A stretch of DNA of 6,175 bases. It comes from Verrucomicrobiota bacterium. GTDB lineage: Bacteria; Verrucomicrobiota; Verrucomicrobiia; Limisphaerales; JADLHS01. The stretch is taken from contig JANYBF010000035.1 of NCBI GenBank assembly GCA_025360895.1, positions 1 through 6,175 on the forward strand, in the 5' to 3' direction. The first letter of the stretch is position 1, and the number at the start of each line of letters is the position of its first letter. Under the pieces are notes generated by a model. It was given only the letters and a program-made list of their open reading frames with translations, was not told the origin of the DNA and did not search any database. Made by a program: the position numbers and the translations under genes. Positions 1-6,109 of the stretch are shown here, piece by piece.

Positions 1-956
1 TTCACCTTGATGAACTTGTGGAGGCGACCAAATTTACTCCACTCCGCTACGAGAAGGTCACCTTTCTTATCAATTGAAGCGCCATGTGGTGAGTTACAAA
101 TGCCTTCCGTCCACTGGTCCGGGGGCAGGCCGAAGTTGGCCCGTTGCTTTTCGTTGGGATTGTCACCCACCTGGGCGACGATGTCGCCGGCCTTGTCCAA
201 AACCGTGACCCGGCCTTGCAATTCCGGGAACACCGCGTAATCGCCCTGGATCTGTACCGCGGCGGGCTGCCGCAGGTCTTTCTGAATGACCTTTACAAAG
301 TTACCGTCGAGATCCCAGTACTCCACCCGATTGTTATTGCGGTTGCAAACCAGCAACAGCGGTTTGCCCTGCCGCTTGTCCAAACCAATGCCGTGACAGG
401 TGTTGAACTTCCCTTCCGCCTCGCCCGGTCCGCCGAAGGCTTTCACGAACTTGCGGTCTTTATCAAACTTGAGCACATAGTTCGCCCCGTAGCCATCGGC
501 GATGAAAATCGAACCATCCGGCGCGACGGTGACCGCGCAGGGGTTAAACCCTTTCTCGTCTTTGTAGATCCCCGCCTCCGGCGGATAATGAATCGCCCAC
601 AACTGCTCGCCATCAAGTTTGAGCTTGACGACTTCGTGATCCGCTGGCCGTGCGGCGTAAATGAACTCTCCACCTTTTTCCGCGCGGATTTCCAGCGCGT
701 GGATCCGCGTCGGCCCAATGGCGCGCAAGAACTTGCCCTTGGGCGAAAAGACTATAATGCCCCGCTCCGTGTCAGTGGTGACGTAAATATTGCCCTTCTT
801 GTCCAGCACCACGCCGCCGTGGCATGGGCCCAGGGGCAGGCCGCCCGGATTTTGCTCGAAGAAATCGGGCACGCTGGAATACTTCAACTCGGCGGCAAAT
901 GTGGCGGTGGACACTACGGCGATCAGGCCCAGCAGGGTTTGGGTAAAACGATTCAT
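1..956 (-). CDS. Secreted NHL-repeat beta-propeller protein, PAL-like (partial at C-terminus)
   Basis: I translated this frame by hand from the ATG at 954-956; it stays open for 318 codons to the window edge. Residues 1-22 form a Sec signal peptide: a short basic start, then LLGLIAVVSTATFA, with cleavage near A21/A22. The rest reads as NHL-type beta-propeller blades with recurring hydrophobic-D-x-x-G units such as VVLDKKGNIYV, VTVAPDGSIFIADGY, GIGLDKRQGK and ASIDKKGDLLVAEW. Three histidines, in PCHGG (H46), TCHGI (H188) and SPHGA (H291), sit where the catalytic domain of peptidyl-alpha-hydroxyglycine alpha-amidating lyase (PAL) places its zinc ligands. DGY (Y156) and NRNNNR (R206/R210) also match PAL active-site segments. 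From family knowledge, bacterial homologues usually lack a PHM partner, so the substrate is unknown. A periplasmic or secreted location is inferred. The propeller is nearly complete, so only a few C-terminal residues are probably missing. No Shine-Dalgarno precedes the start. Confidence 0.87.
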   Translation of the reverse strand, partial: MNRFTQTLLGLIAVVSTATFAAELKYSSVPDFFEQNPGGLPLGPCHGGVVLDKKGNIYVTTDTERGIIVFSPKGKFLRAIGPTRIHALEIRAEKGGEFIYAARPADHEVVKLKLDGEQLWAIHYPPEAGIYKDEKGFNPCAVTVAPDGSIFIADGYGANYVLKFDKDRKFVKAFGGPGEAEGKFNTCHGIGLDKRQGKPLLLVCNRNNNRVEYWDLDGNFVKVIQKDLRQPAAVQIQGDYAVFPELQGRVTVLDKAGDIVAQVGDNPNEKQRANFGLPPDQWTEGICNSPHGASIDKKGDLLVAEWSKFGRLHKFIKV

Positions 957-998
957 AGTTGGTTACTTTTGGGGCGTGGTTTTAATTGCTTGAAAGGG

Positions 999-1027
999 AT
1001 CGTAAGACCCACCGTCGCCGTTTGCAA
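999..1027 (-). promoter_or_regulatory. Possible sigma-70-type promoter for the NHL gene
   Basis: On the minus strand TTGCAA (1022-1027) is followed after exactly 17 bases by TACGAT (999-1004). Each hexamer matches four of six consensus positions. The box lies in the 143-bp gap between apt and the NHL gene and would give a leader of roughly 35-40 nt before the ATG at 956. This is a sequence match only; verrucomicrobial promoter consensus is not well enough defined to be sure. Confidence 0.3.
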
Positions 1028-1044
1028 TCGCGGAAACGCGCGAA

Positions 1045-1085
1045 GAGAAAAATTTTCAAGCCGCGGCGGGAGCTGGCCGGAGGCT
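1045..1085 (-). terminator. Possible Rho-independent terminator after apt
   Basis: Downstream of the apt stop, the minus strand can fold AGCC-(tc)-CGGC against GCCG-(c)-GGCT around an 8-nt loop (1059-1085). A few bases later comes the T-rich run AATTTTTCTC (1045-1054). The stem is imperfect, with a bulge, and the T-tract does not abut it, so this is a weak candidate. Its place between apt and a gene with its own possible promoter fits a transcription unit boundary. Confidence 0.33.
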
Positions 1086-1099
1086 GTCCCGGGAGGTTT

Positions 1100-1636
1100 T
1101 CAATAAACCACCAGCGAACGCACGGGAAAGCCCGACAATTTCTCCCGTCCGTTGAGAAACTTGAGTTCGATCAGAAACCCGGCTTCCAGAATGTGCGCGC
1201 CTAGTTTTTTGACCAACGCCGCCGCCGCCGAAGCGGTACCGCCAGTGGCGAGCAGATCGTCGATCAACAGCACCCGGCTGCCGGGTTTGAGCGCGTCCAC
1301 ATGGATGGCAACCGTGGCGTGACCGTATTCCAACGCATAATCCTGTTCGTGGGTTTGGTAGGGCAGTTTGCCTTTCTTGCGCACCGGGATGAAGCCAGCT
1401 TGAAGCTGGACCGCCGCCGCGGCCGCAAAAATGAATCCCCGGGCGTCAATCCCCACCACGGCGTCCACGCTCCCGGGTTCAAAATTTTCCGTGAGCCGAT
1501 CAATCGCGCCGGCAAAGAGCCGCGCATCTCCCAGCAGCGGCGTGATGTCCTTGAATTGAATGCCCGGGCTGGGAAAATCCGGAATGGTGCGGATGGCACG
1601 TTCGATTTCAACCACGGTGGGACGGGATGAACTCAT
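1100..1636 (-). CDS. apt: Adenine phosphoribosyltransferase
   Basis: This cytoplasmic purine-salvage enzyme converts adenine and PRPP to AMP and pyrophosphate. The 178-aa product has the usual length and the family's landmarks in order: IPDFPSPGIQFKDITPLL (residues 18-35), typical of the APRT N-terminus; GIDARGFIF (62-70); VRKKGKLPY (85-93), the flexible-loop region; YALEYG (100-105); and the PRPP-binding loop VLLIDDLLATGGTA (122-135) with its Asp-Asp pair. Nothing appears truncated or substituted. The ATG at 1634-1636 is the natural start because it gives a normal-length N-terminus and lies just after the sigma-factor stop. The 24-bp gap implies transcription with the upstream sigma gene. 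The only Shine-Dalgarno-like bases are GGAAG about 10 nt upstream, which is weak. The stop is TGA at 1100-1102. Confidence 0.97.
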   Translation of the reverse strand: MSSSRPTVVEIERAIRTIPDFPSPGIQFKDITPLLGDARLFAGAIDRLTENFEPGSVDAVVGIDARGFIFAAAAAVQLQAGFIPVRKKGKLPYQTHEQDYALEYGHATVAIHVDALKPGSRVLLIDDLLATGGTASAAAALVKKLGAHILEAGFLIELKFLNGREKLSGFPVRSLVVY

Positions 1637-1660
1637 GGAGATAGACTTCCGGGAAAAGGT

Positions 1661-2833
1661 TCAGCGGCGAGTGGCTTCCAATTTTTCAATCATCTTACGC
1701 ATTTTGCGCAAGGCGATATTCTGAATTTGACGCACGCGCTCACGGGTGACGTTGAATTTCTGGCCTACCTCTTCCAACGTCCGCTCGGAGCCGCCGTCGA
1801 GGCCGAACCGAAACCGCAGGATGGTGGCTTCCCGCGGGTCGAGTTTCGTCACCATCTCGGTAAGCATGCCGGTGACGGTTTTGTCCTCCAGCATTTCGTA
1901 CGGCGTCTCGGCATTTTCGTCCTGCACCACCTCGGAATAACTGTTGGAATCGTCGTCACCAATCGGGGCATCGAGCGACGTGGGACGGACGGATGCCATG
2001 CGCATCTGTGCGATCCGGGAGGCAGTGGTCTGGAGTGCGTCGGCCAATTCTTCGTCCGTCGGCTCACGACCGAGTTCTTCATGCAACTGCATCCCGCGGC
2101 GCCGCATTTTGGCAATTTTATCCACCAGATGCACGGGCAGGCGGATGGTCTTGGATTGGTTCGCCAGCGCCCGCTTGATGGCTTGTTTGATCCACCAGGA
2201 GCCGTAAGTCGAAAGCTTTCCACCCTTGGCTGGGTCAAACCGTTCCACCGCCTTCATCAGACCAATGTTGCCTTCGCTGATCAAATCCAGCAGCGGCAGG
2301 CCGATGCCTTCGTAGTCGCGGGCGATCTTGACAACCAGGCGCAGGTTGGCCTTGATCATGTGTTCCCGCGCCCGCTTGTCGCCCTTTTTGATACGGGCGG
2401 CGAGTTGGATTTCCTCCTGCGGGGTCAGCAGTTTGACCTGACCGATCTCGCGAAGATAAAGTTTGATCGCGGTATCGCCGTCGTAGCTGCCACGCTCGCG
2501 TTCGGGCGCGGCGACCGCGCCGCTGGTATCCGATTTCTTAAAGAAGGCGGTGTCGAGTTCGCTTTTGCTCTTACTGCGGAACGCCGTGTCAGCAGCGGGT
2601 TTGCCGCGGCGCAAAATCTCCGTATCCGAGGCCCCGGCCAGCTTTCGCAGAAAACTGGTGTCGAATTCGTCCTTCCCTTTTTTGAGAAACTCGGTTTCCG
2701 AATCCAGCCCTGCTTTTTTTGGCGCCGCGGCTCGCCCGGTCTTCTTTGTTGCAGCTTTGGCTTTCCCGGTGGTCGCCGGATGATTACGGCCCGGAGGTTT
2801 TGTCACTGTTCGTTTCTTTGTATTGTCGGACAT
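1661..2833 (-). CDS. RNA polymerase sigma-70 family factor (RpoD/SigA/RpoS class)
   Basis: This 390-aa sigma factor directs RNA polymerase to promoters. Residues 1-42 are rich in Lys, Ala and Thr. Residues 44-102 hold about five degenerate repeats of the type D-T-x-F/I-hydrophobic-basic. Region 1.2 begins at DTAIKLYLREIGQVKLLT (120-137). Region 2 spans about 150-225 and includes NLRLVVKIARDYEG, LDLISEGNIGLMKAVERFDP and STYGSWWIKQAIKRAL. Region 3 covers about 230-310. Region 4.2 ends with the helix-turn-helix TLEEVGQKFNVTRERVRQIQ (352-371). No acidic region 1.1 is visible. KTIRLPVHLV and a Lys at the position of sigma-70 Thr440 recall group 2 (RpoS-like) factors, so I give no symbol. The frame is open upstream to a GTG at 3028, but that extension reads as RHS sequence, so I chose the ATG at 2831-2833. 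apt follows after 24 bp. Confidence 0.95.
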   Translation of the reverse strand: MSDNTKKRTVTKPPGRNHPATTGKAKAATKKTGRAAAPKKAGLDSETEFLKKGKDEFDTSFLRKLAGASDTEILRRGKPAADTAFRSKSKSELDTAFFKKSDTSGAVAAPERERGSYDGDTAIKLYLREIGQVKLLTPQEEIQLAARIKKGDKRAREHMIKANLRLVVKIARDYEGIGLPLLDLISEGNIGLMKAVERFDPAKGGKLSTYGSWWIKQAIKRALANQSKTIRLPVHLVDKIAKMRRRGMQLHEELGREPTDEELADALQTTASRIAQMRMASVRPTSLDAPIGDDDSNSYSEVVQDENAETPYEMLEDKTVTGMLTEMVTKLDPREATILRFRFGLDGGSERTLEEVGQKFNVTRERVRQIQNIALRKMRKMIEKLEATRR

Positions 2834-2857
2834 GATCTGGAAAGACGTTAAAGACTG

Positions 2858-2870
2858 GCCGCTGCGCGGC
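2858..2870 (-). repeat. Short perfect GC hairpin in the sigma-gene leader
   Basis: GCCGC-GCA-GCGGC on the minus strand forms a 5-bp perfect stem with a 3-nt loop, 24 nt before the sigma-factor ATG and just after the end of recognisable RHS sequence. No T-run follows, so it does not look like a terminator. It could structure the mRNA leader or mark a recombination joint; both are inference. Confidence 0.35.
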
Positions 2871-2878
2871 AAGCAAAT

Positions 2879-3118
2879 TAACAGAGGACTCGCCTGACTC
2901 GCCGCCGCGAGCGTGTAGCTGAACGTCCCGGCGGGAGAAGTAACGCCGGACAACCGCTTCGCGGCATCGTAGCCGAAGCCGTTCGTCCACCGGTCGGTGG
3001 GTTGCGCCAGACTCAATCCGGTTCGCACCCGCTAGTTGTCGGTGTTGGTCACGGTGTCACTGCTCCACGGGCCGTCTTCGGTCCACAACTGCCCGCCCGC
3101 CGCGCAATTGAACCTCCC
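2879..3118 (-). pseudogene. RHS/YD-repeat fragment interrupted by a stop codon
   Basis: The minus-strand frame reads GGQLWTEDGPWSSDTVTN, then a TAG at 3032-3034, then RTGLSLAQPTDRWTNGFGYD and AAKRLSGVTSPAGTFSYTL before similarity fades near 2879. The pattern x-YDAAxRLxxVTSPAGTFSY is the YD repeat of RHS-type proteins, which are large secreted or surface shells often ending in variable toxins. The fragment has no start codon, signal or core of its own, and the stop breaks it, so I call it a remnant. It lies in the same frame as the downstream sigma gene, so a conceptual ORF from the GTG at 3028 would wrongly fuse the two. The similarity is recognised from memory of the family, not searched. 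Confidence 0.7.
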
Positions 3119-3140
3119 ATGCGAGGCTCATTGTCAATTG
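3105..3140. repeat. Imperfect inverted repeat between the two RHS fragments
   Basis: CAATTGA (3105-3111) and TCAATTG (3134-3140) form a 7-bp inverted pair. Inside them CCTC and GAGG can extend the stem around CCATGC, with an unequal internal loop. The repeat overlaps the stop of the RHS core fragment and lies beside the start of the YD-repeat fragment, so it marks their junction. It may be a rearrangement scar or chance. Confidence 0.3.
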
Positions 3141-3307
3141 CCGGGATTGACCCCTTTCAGGTATTGCGGTAGCCCTACCACAATCTCCTCGTAACGATCC
3201 GGCATCAATAGCCCCAGCGGGTCTATGTAGTTCACCGGACTGTTTCCAACGTAGCCGTAGAGATTAATCCCGCCGCGTTCTTGGATCGGGTCTCTGTTTG
3301 GCCACCT
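3134..3307 (-). pseudogene. Orphan RHS core C-terminus with a short tail
   Basis: The 57 codons from 3307 to the TGA at 3134-3136 begin RWPNRDPIQERGG, continue NLYGYVGNSPVNYIDPLGL and end in a 24-residue tail, LMPDRYEEIVV...VNPGN. The first two parts are the hallmark of the RHS-repeat-associated core domain, which closes the RHS barrel and precedes the variable C-terminal region. A functional RHS protein would have hundreds of YD-repeat residues upstream. Here the frame upstream of 3307 is Arg-rich, low-complexity sequence with no RHS character, so this is a detached fragment. An ATG-like start upstream at 3439 keeps the frame open but gives no recognisable N-terminus. The tail is too short to judge as a toxin. 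On the coding strand this core piece comes before the YD-repeat fragment, the reverse of a normal RHS gene. Confidence 0.72.
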
Positions 3308-3803
3308 TACGACAACGGGACGGCCAGACCGCCGGCACGGCGGGTGGCGGAGGTGGGTTGTAGGCGTAATTCGCCCCGCCCGTCTGGCGCTCCGGTAGCC
3401 AGTTCTGTCACCGCCGTGTCGTTGTAGTTGTACTCGCATCGTCAGGACACTTTCACTCCATCAACCTCACCCGCAGCCGCACTCCGCAGCGAAGACGCAG
3501 CGCCAGGGCCGTGCGAATACGTCGCGCCAAGGAAGCCGATGGGAATGCGAGGTTTAGTTGTGGTGCTGTCTGCGGCAACCGTCGCGAACGGGGCTGTGGT
3601 CAAGGCAGCGCAACTGAGGCTGGTTTGAAGGCAGTGGCGTCGGTTCCTAATGGGTTTCTTTTTGTCCTTCGCGGCGACGGGCCGGTATTGCTGGATTGGC
3701 GTGGCGGGCAGAATGGTTTGGCGTGCGTTCACGGCAAATCGGCGCCCGCGAACTCGCAGCAGCCTGCCGAGCTCTGGCTTCATTTCCATGGCTCGCTCCG
3801 CGC
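3308..3803. other. About 500 bp without a recognisable gene
   Basis: This stretch lies between the end of the beta-helix gene and the RHS core fragment. It is GC-rich and open in several frames on both strands, none with a recognisable domain, signal peptide or membrane segment. The longest minus-strand frame starts with a GTG that overlaps the beta-helix stop (3804-3807) and runs 121 codons to 3442. Its product is Arg-rich at the start and Ala/Ser/Thr-rich later, like an out-of-frame translation. A GC hairpin sits at 3329-3343. I see no T-rich terminator after the beta-helix gene and no tRNA or CRISPR repeats. It may be decayed coding sequence or a dispersed repeat; I cannot tell from one copy. 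Confidence 0.5.
3329..3343. repeat. GC-rich hairpin near the RHS core boundary
   Basis: CCGCC-GGCAC-GGCGG makes a perfect 5-bp stem with a 5-nt loop, about 20 bp from the point where RHS similarity begins. It resembles small extragenic palindromes in form, but only one copy is seen in the window, so calling it a repeat family member would be inference. Confidence 0.35.
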
Positions 3804-5981
3804 TCACTTTCGCGGCAGTGACGGGTCGGGGATCGGGAACGCGGGTGACTTGGGAGCGGGCGGCACCGGGAGCGCGCTGCCCACACCGGTCAGATCGATC
3901 GGCTGGATGCCCAACTTCGCGGCGGGGGATCCGGGTTTGAGGCGGAAGTCAAAGCGCTCCGCAGCGACAAACAGCGGATCCTCAATCAGGGAGTCCACGT
4001 CGTGACCCTTGGCTTGCCACTCCTTCCATGGCGTGTTGTTCCAGCCTACGATGGGCTTGCCGTCAGTGCGCCAGTAGAGATTGCGAGTCATTTCGAAGCG
4101 GTCGTTTTTCCAGTTCGAGCCGAAGAGCGTGCCCTGGTCGAAATACACAATGTTCCGCTCGAAGGTAAACGAAGAGTGTTCCTCATCGCGAGTGCGTTGC
4201 AGTTGGTCGAGGCGGCAGAACGCGACGATGTTGTTGCGGAAGATGTTTTCCTTGCCGTAATGCTGGTGGAAGCCACCGGTCTTGGCGTGATAGACGATGT
4301 TGCTTTCCGCCACGATACGCGTCGTGCCCTCGTCAAAGTAGATGCCCCAGCCGCCGTAGTCGAAGGAGTCAATGTCGTGAAACAGGTTGTGGTGCAGCAC
4401 GGTGCCCTCCGCGTTGCCCAGGGAATAGAAGCCGCCCATGTCGGACAGGACGGTCTGGCCGATGTTGTAAACGTGGTTCCAGGCAATCTGGGTGTGATGA
4501 CCGGCGTGGTTGCCATAGCCCCATGTCCAGCCCAGCGAAATGCCCGTGCAGTAGAAATCGGTGATCGTGTTGTGCTCGATGGCGTTGTTGGGCGACTGGC
4601 CGATCCACACGCCAACCGCGGCCGGATGGAGCCTGCCGCCGTGACTGATCACGCAGTTGTGCAGTGTGTTACCCGACGCTTGCTTGTCCTCAGCCAGAAT
4701 CTCGGTCGTGCCGATCTTGATACCGCCGGCGCCCAAGTCGTCGAGTGTGCAGTTCAATACGGCGTTGTCTTTGCAGCCGGCGCCCAAGTCGATAGCGTAG
4801 GTCGCGGTGTTGCGGATGGTGCATCGGTCGAGGGTGCAGTGACGCGCGCCGTCCGCGGTGACGGCCGCGCGGAGATTGACCTCGGCTTGCGGATAGCTGT
4901 TGCCTTCGGGCGGCGAATTCCAGTTGTTGTGGCCGAACGCCAGGCCACGGAAAGTGAGGTGGGCGACGTATCGCCCCTGGTCGAGCGAGCCTTTGAGGAT
5001 GAGTACGGTGTCCAGGAGCGGCGCGATGATCTCCGTCTTGGCCGGGTCCTCTCCCGGCACGGGGATATAGGTCAACAGTCCGGTAGGCCGATCGAGATAC
5101 CACTGGCCAGGCTCAGACAGGGCCTCCTTGACGTTCTCGACAAAGTAGCGGCGGTTCTTGGGCATTGCGCCCCACCATTCGGTTGACGATGTGCTGCCGG
5201 TAAAAGCCACGACCTGCTCCGCCGGATCCACCGCGGCGATCCGGAGATGGGAGATGGCCCATAGATGAAAAACGATGGCTTCCACATCCGAACGGTTGGC
5301 CCAATCGGGCTGGATGTCGCCCTCACGAAACTTGAAGCGGTCAAACCCCCGTTTGCCGGTCTTCTCGCTGGGGGGCAGGGCGTCGGCGATCAGGAAGTAG
5401 CCGTTGCTTGGCAAACGCGGCCGGAAACGCCGCTGGCCGTCGGCCCAGAGTTGGCAGAAGTTCCACTTGCCTTCCTTGACCTCGGGGATCGTCAGCGTCC
5501 ACCGCCCGTTCTCGACCTTGAACCCGCGCAGCCGCCGCCCGGCCGTGAAGACTGGCGTCGCGCCGGGCGCGGCCGCATAGACCGTGGGGGACGGTGCCGT
5601 GCCCGAATCGGCGGGTGTGAAGGTGATAGGCGCGGTGAGCGAATACGTTCCATCGGCGATCGTAACAGTGACGGGCGCGGCCCGGTTCGGCTGTGCCTGG
5701 CGCAGGCCCGCCACCGCCGTCCGGGCCTTGTCCAGCGTGGCGAACGGCCCATCCGATCGGTTTGCCTTCGGCATAGCCGACTGGCCTGACCAGGAGTCGT
5801 TGCCGTTGGTCGAGACGTAGAAATCGGCCTGCTGGGTCGCAGCTGTCAGTGCGTTCAGACCGCACATGAAAACCAGCAGGCTTACTCCGACCCCTGCCTT
5901 AAGCAGGTCGCGTTGGCTGTGCAAAGGCGCGTTCATCGTGGCTGGCTGGACGGCGTGGCTCGTGACTTTATTGCATTTCAT
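3804..5981 (-). CDS. Secreted right-handed parallel beta-helix repeat protein (carbohydrate-active type)
   Basis: The 725-aa product has a signal region with hydrophobic core LLKAGVGVSLLVFMCGLNAL (residues 26-45), likely cleaved near A47/A48. FYVSTNGNDSWSG (54-66) and DGPFATLDKARTAV (77-90) follow, the entry typical of secreted beta-helix glycan-acting proteins. GQWYLDRPTGLLTYIP (292-307) is another family block. Asn-rich coils run from about 340 to 640: CTLDRCTIRNT, NTLHNCVIS, NAIEHNTITD, VLHHNLFHDI, NIVYHAKTGG, NIFRNNIVAF. The strongest blocks are DMGGFYSLGN (514-523), YGGWGIYFDEG (542-552) and GFHQHYGKENIFRNN (570-584), plausible active-site surface. EDPLFV...DFRLKPGSPA (667-686) closes the fold, followed by a Pro-rich tail (703-723). 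Families such as GH141 or GH120 look similar, so polysaccharide hydrolysis or lysis is a reasonable inference with substrate unknown. The start could be the ATG at 5981 or M16 at 5936, which gives a more ordinary signal peptide; neither has a clear Shine-Dalgarno. Confidence 0.92.
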   Translation of the reverse strand: MKCNKVTSHAVQPATMNAPLHSQRDLLKAGVGVSLLVFMCGLNALTAATQQADFYVSTNGNDSWSGQSAMPKANRSDGPFATLDKARTAVAGLRQAQPNRAAPVTVTIADGTYSLTAPITFTPADSGTAPSPTVYAAAPGATPVFTAGRRLRGFKVENGRWTLTIPEVKEGKWNFCQLWADGQRRFRPRLPSNGYFLIADALPPSEKTGKRGFDRFKFREGDIQPDWANRSDVEAIVFHLWAISHLRIAAVDPAEQVVAFTGSTSSTEWWGAMPKNRRYFVENVKEALSEPGQWYLDRPTGLLTYIPVPGEDPAKTEIIAPLLDTVLILKGSLDQGRYVAHLTFRGLAFGHNNWNSPPEGNSYPQAEVNLRAAVTADGARHCTLDRCTIRNTATYAIDLGAGCKDNAVLNCTLDDLGAGGIKIGTTEILAEDKQASGNTLHNCVISHGGRLHPAAVGVWIGQSPNNAIEHNTITDFYCTGISLGWTWGYGNHAGHHTQIAWNHVYNIGQTVLSDMGGFYSLGNAEGTVLHHNLFHDIDSFDYGGWGIYFDEGTTRIVAESNIVYHAKTGGFHQHYGKENIFRNNIVAFCRLDQLQRTRDEEHSSFTFERNIVYFDQGTLFGSNWKNDRFEMTRNLYWRTDGKPIVGWNNTPWKEWQAKGHDVDSLIEDPLFVAAERFDFRLKPGSPAAKLGIQPIDLTGVGSALPVPPAPKSPAFPIPDPSLPRK

Positions 5982-6109
5982 AGTTCAAAAGAGTTCCTTG
6001 CAGGGCGCTGGCTTCACGCAATTCGCTGAACAGCAAGCCCGGGGCGAGCAGTGAGTTGGAGTGTCGCACATTGATGAGCGCTTCGTCAATCTGCCTCGAC
6101 GATGCCCAA

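Noticed and set aside
144..1106. Plus-strand open frame of 320 codons antisense to the NHL gene
   Set aside because: The minus strand gives a signal peptide and clear NHL blades over the same bases; the plus frame shows no family features and is a GC-rich antisense shadow.
1727..2851. Plus-strand open frame of 374 codons antisense to the sigma factor
   Set aside because: The opposite strand encodes unmistakable sigma-70 regions 1.2 to 4.2; the plus frame has no recognisable domain.
2858..2870. GC hairpin before the sigma gene as a terminator
   Set aside because: No T-run follows on the minus strand, and it sits inside the likely leader of the sigma mRNA.
2829..2883. A -35/-10 promoter (TTGCTT with TTTAAC) just upstream of the sigma gene
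   Set aside because: The -10 match is poor and the spacing of 18 is not ideal; too weak to list.
2834..3028. GTG start at 3028 as the true start of the sigma factor
   Set aside because: The extra 65 residues are YD-repeat sequence plus an unconserved linker, a stop lies just upstream, and the ATG at 2833 gives a typical basic N-terminus.
3134..3207. The 24-residue tail after the RHS core as a toxin domain
   Set aside because: It is too short and has no recognisable catalytic motif; no immunity-like gene follows.
4002..5186. Plus-strand open frame of 394 codons antisense to the beta-helix gene
   Set aside because: It is rich in Val, Ala, Asp and Arg, as expected from reading a GC-rich gene backwards, with no motif; the minus strand carries the Asn-rich beta-helix coils.
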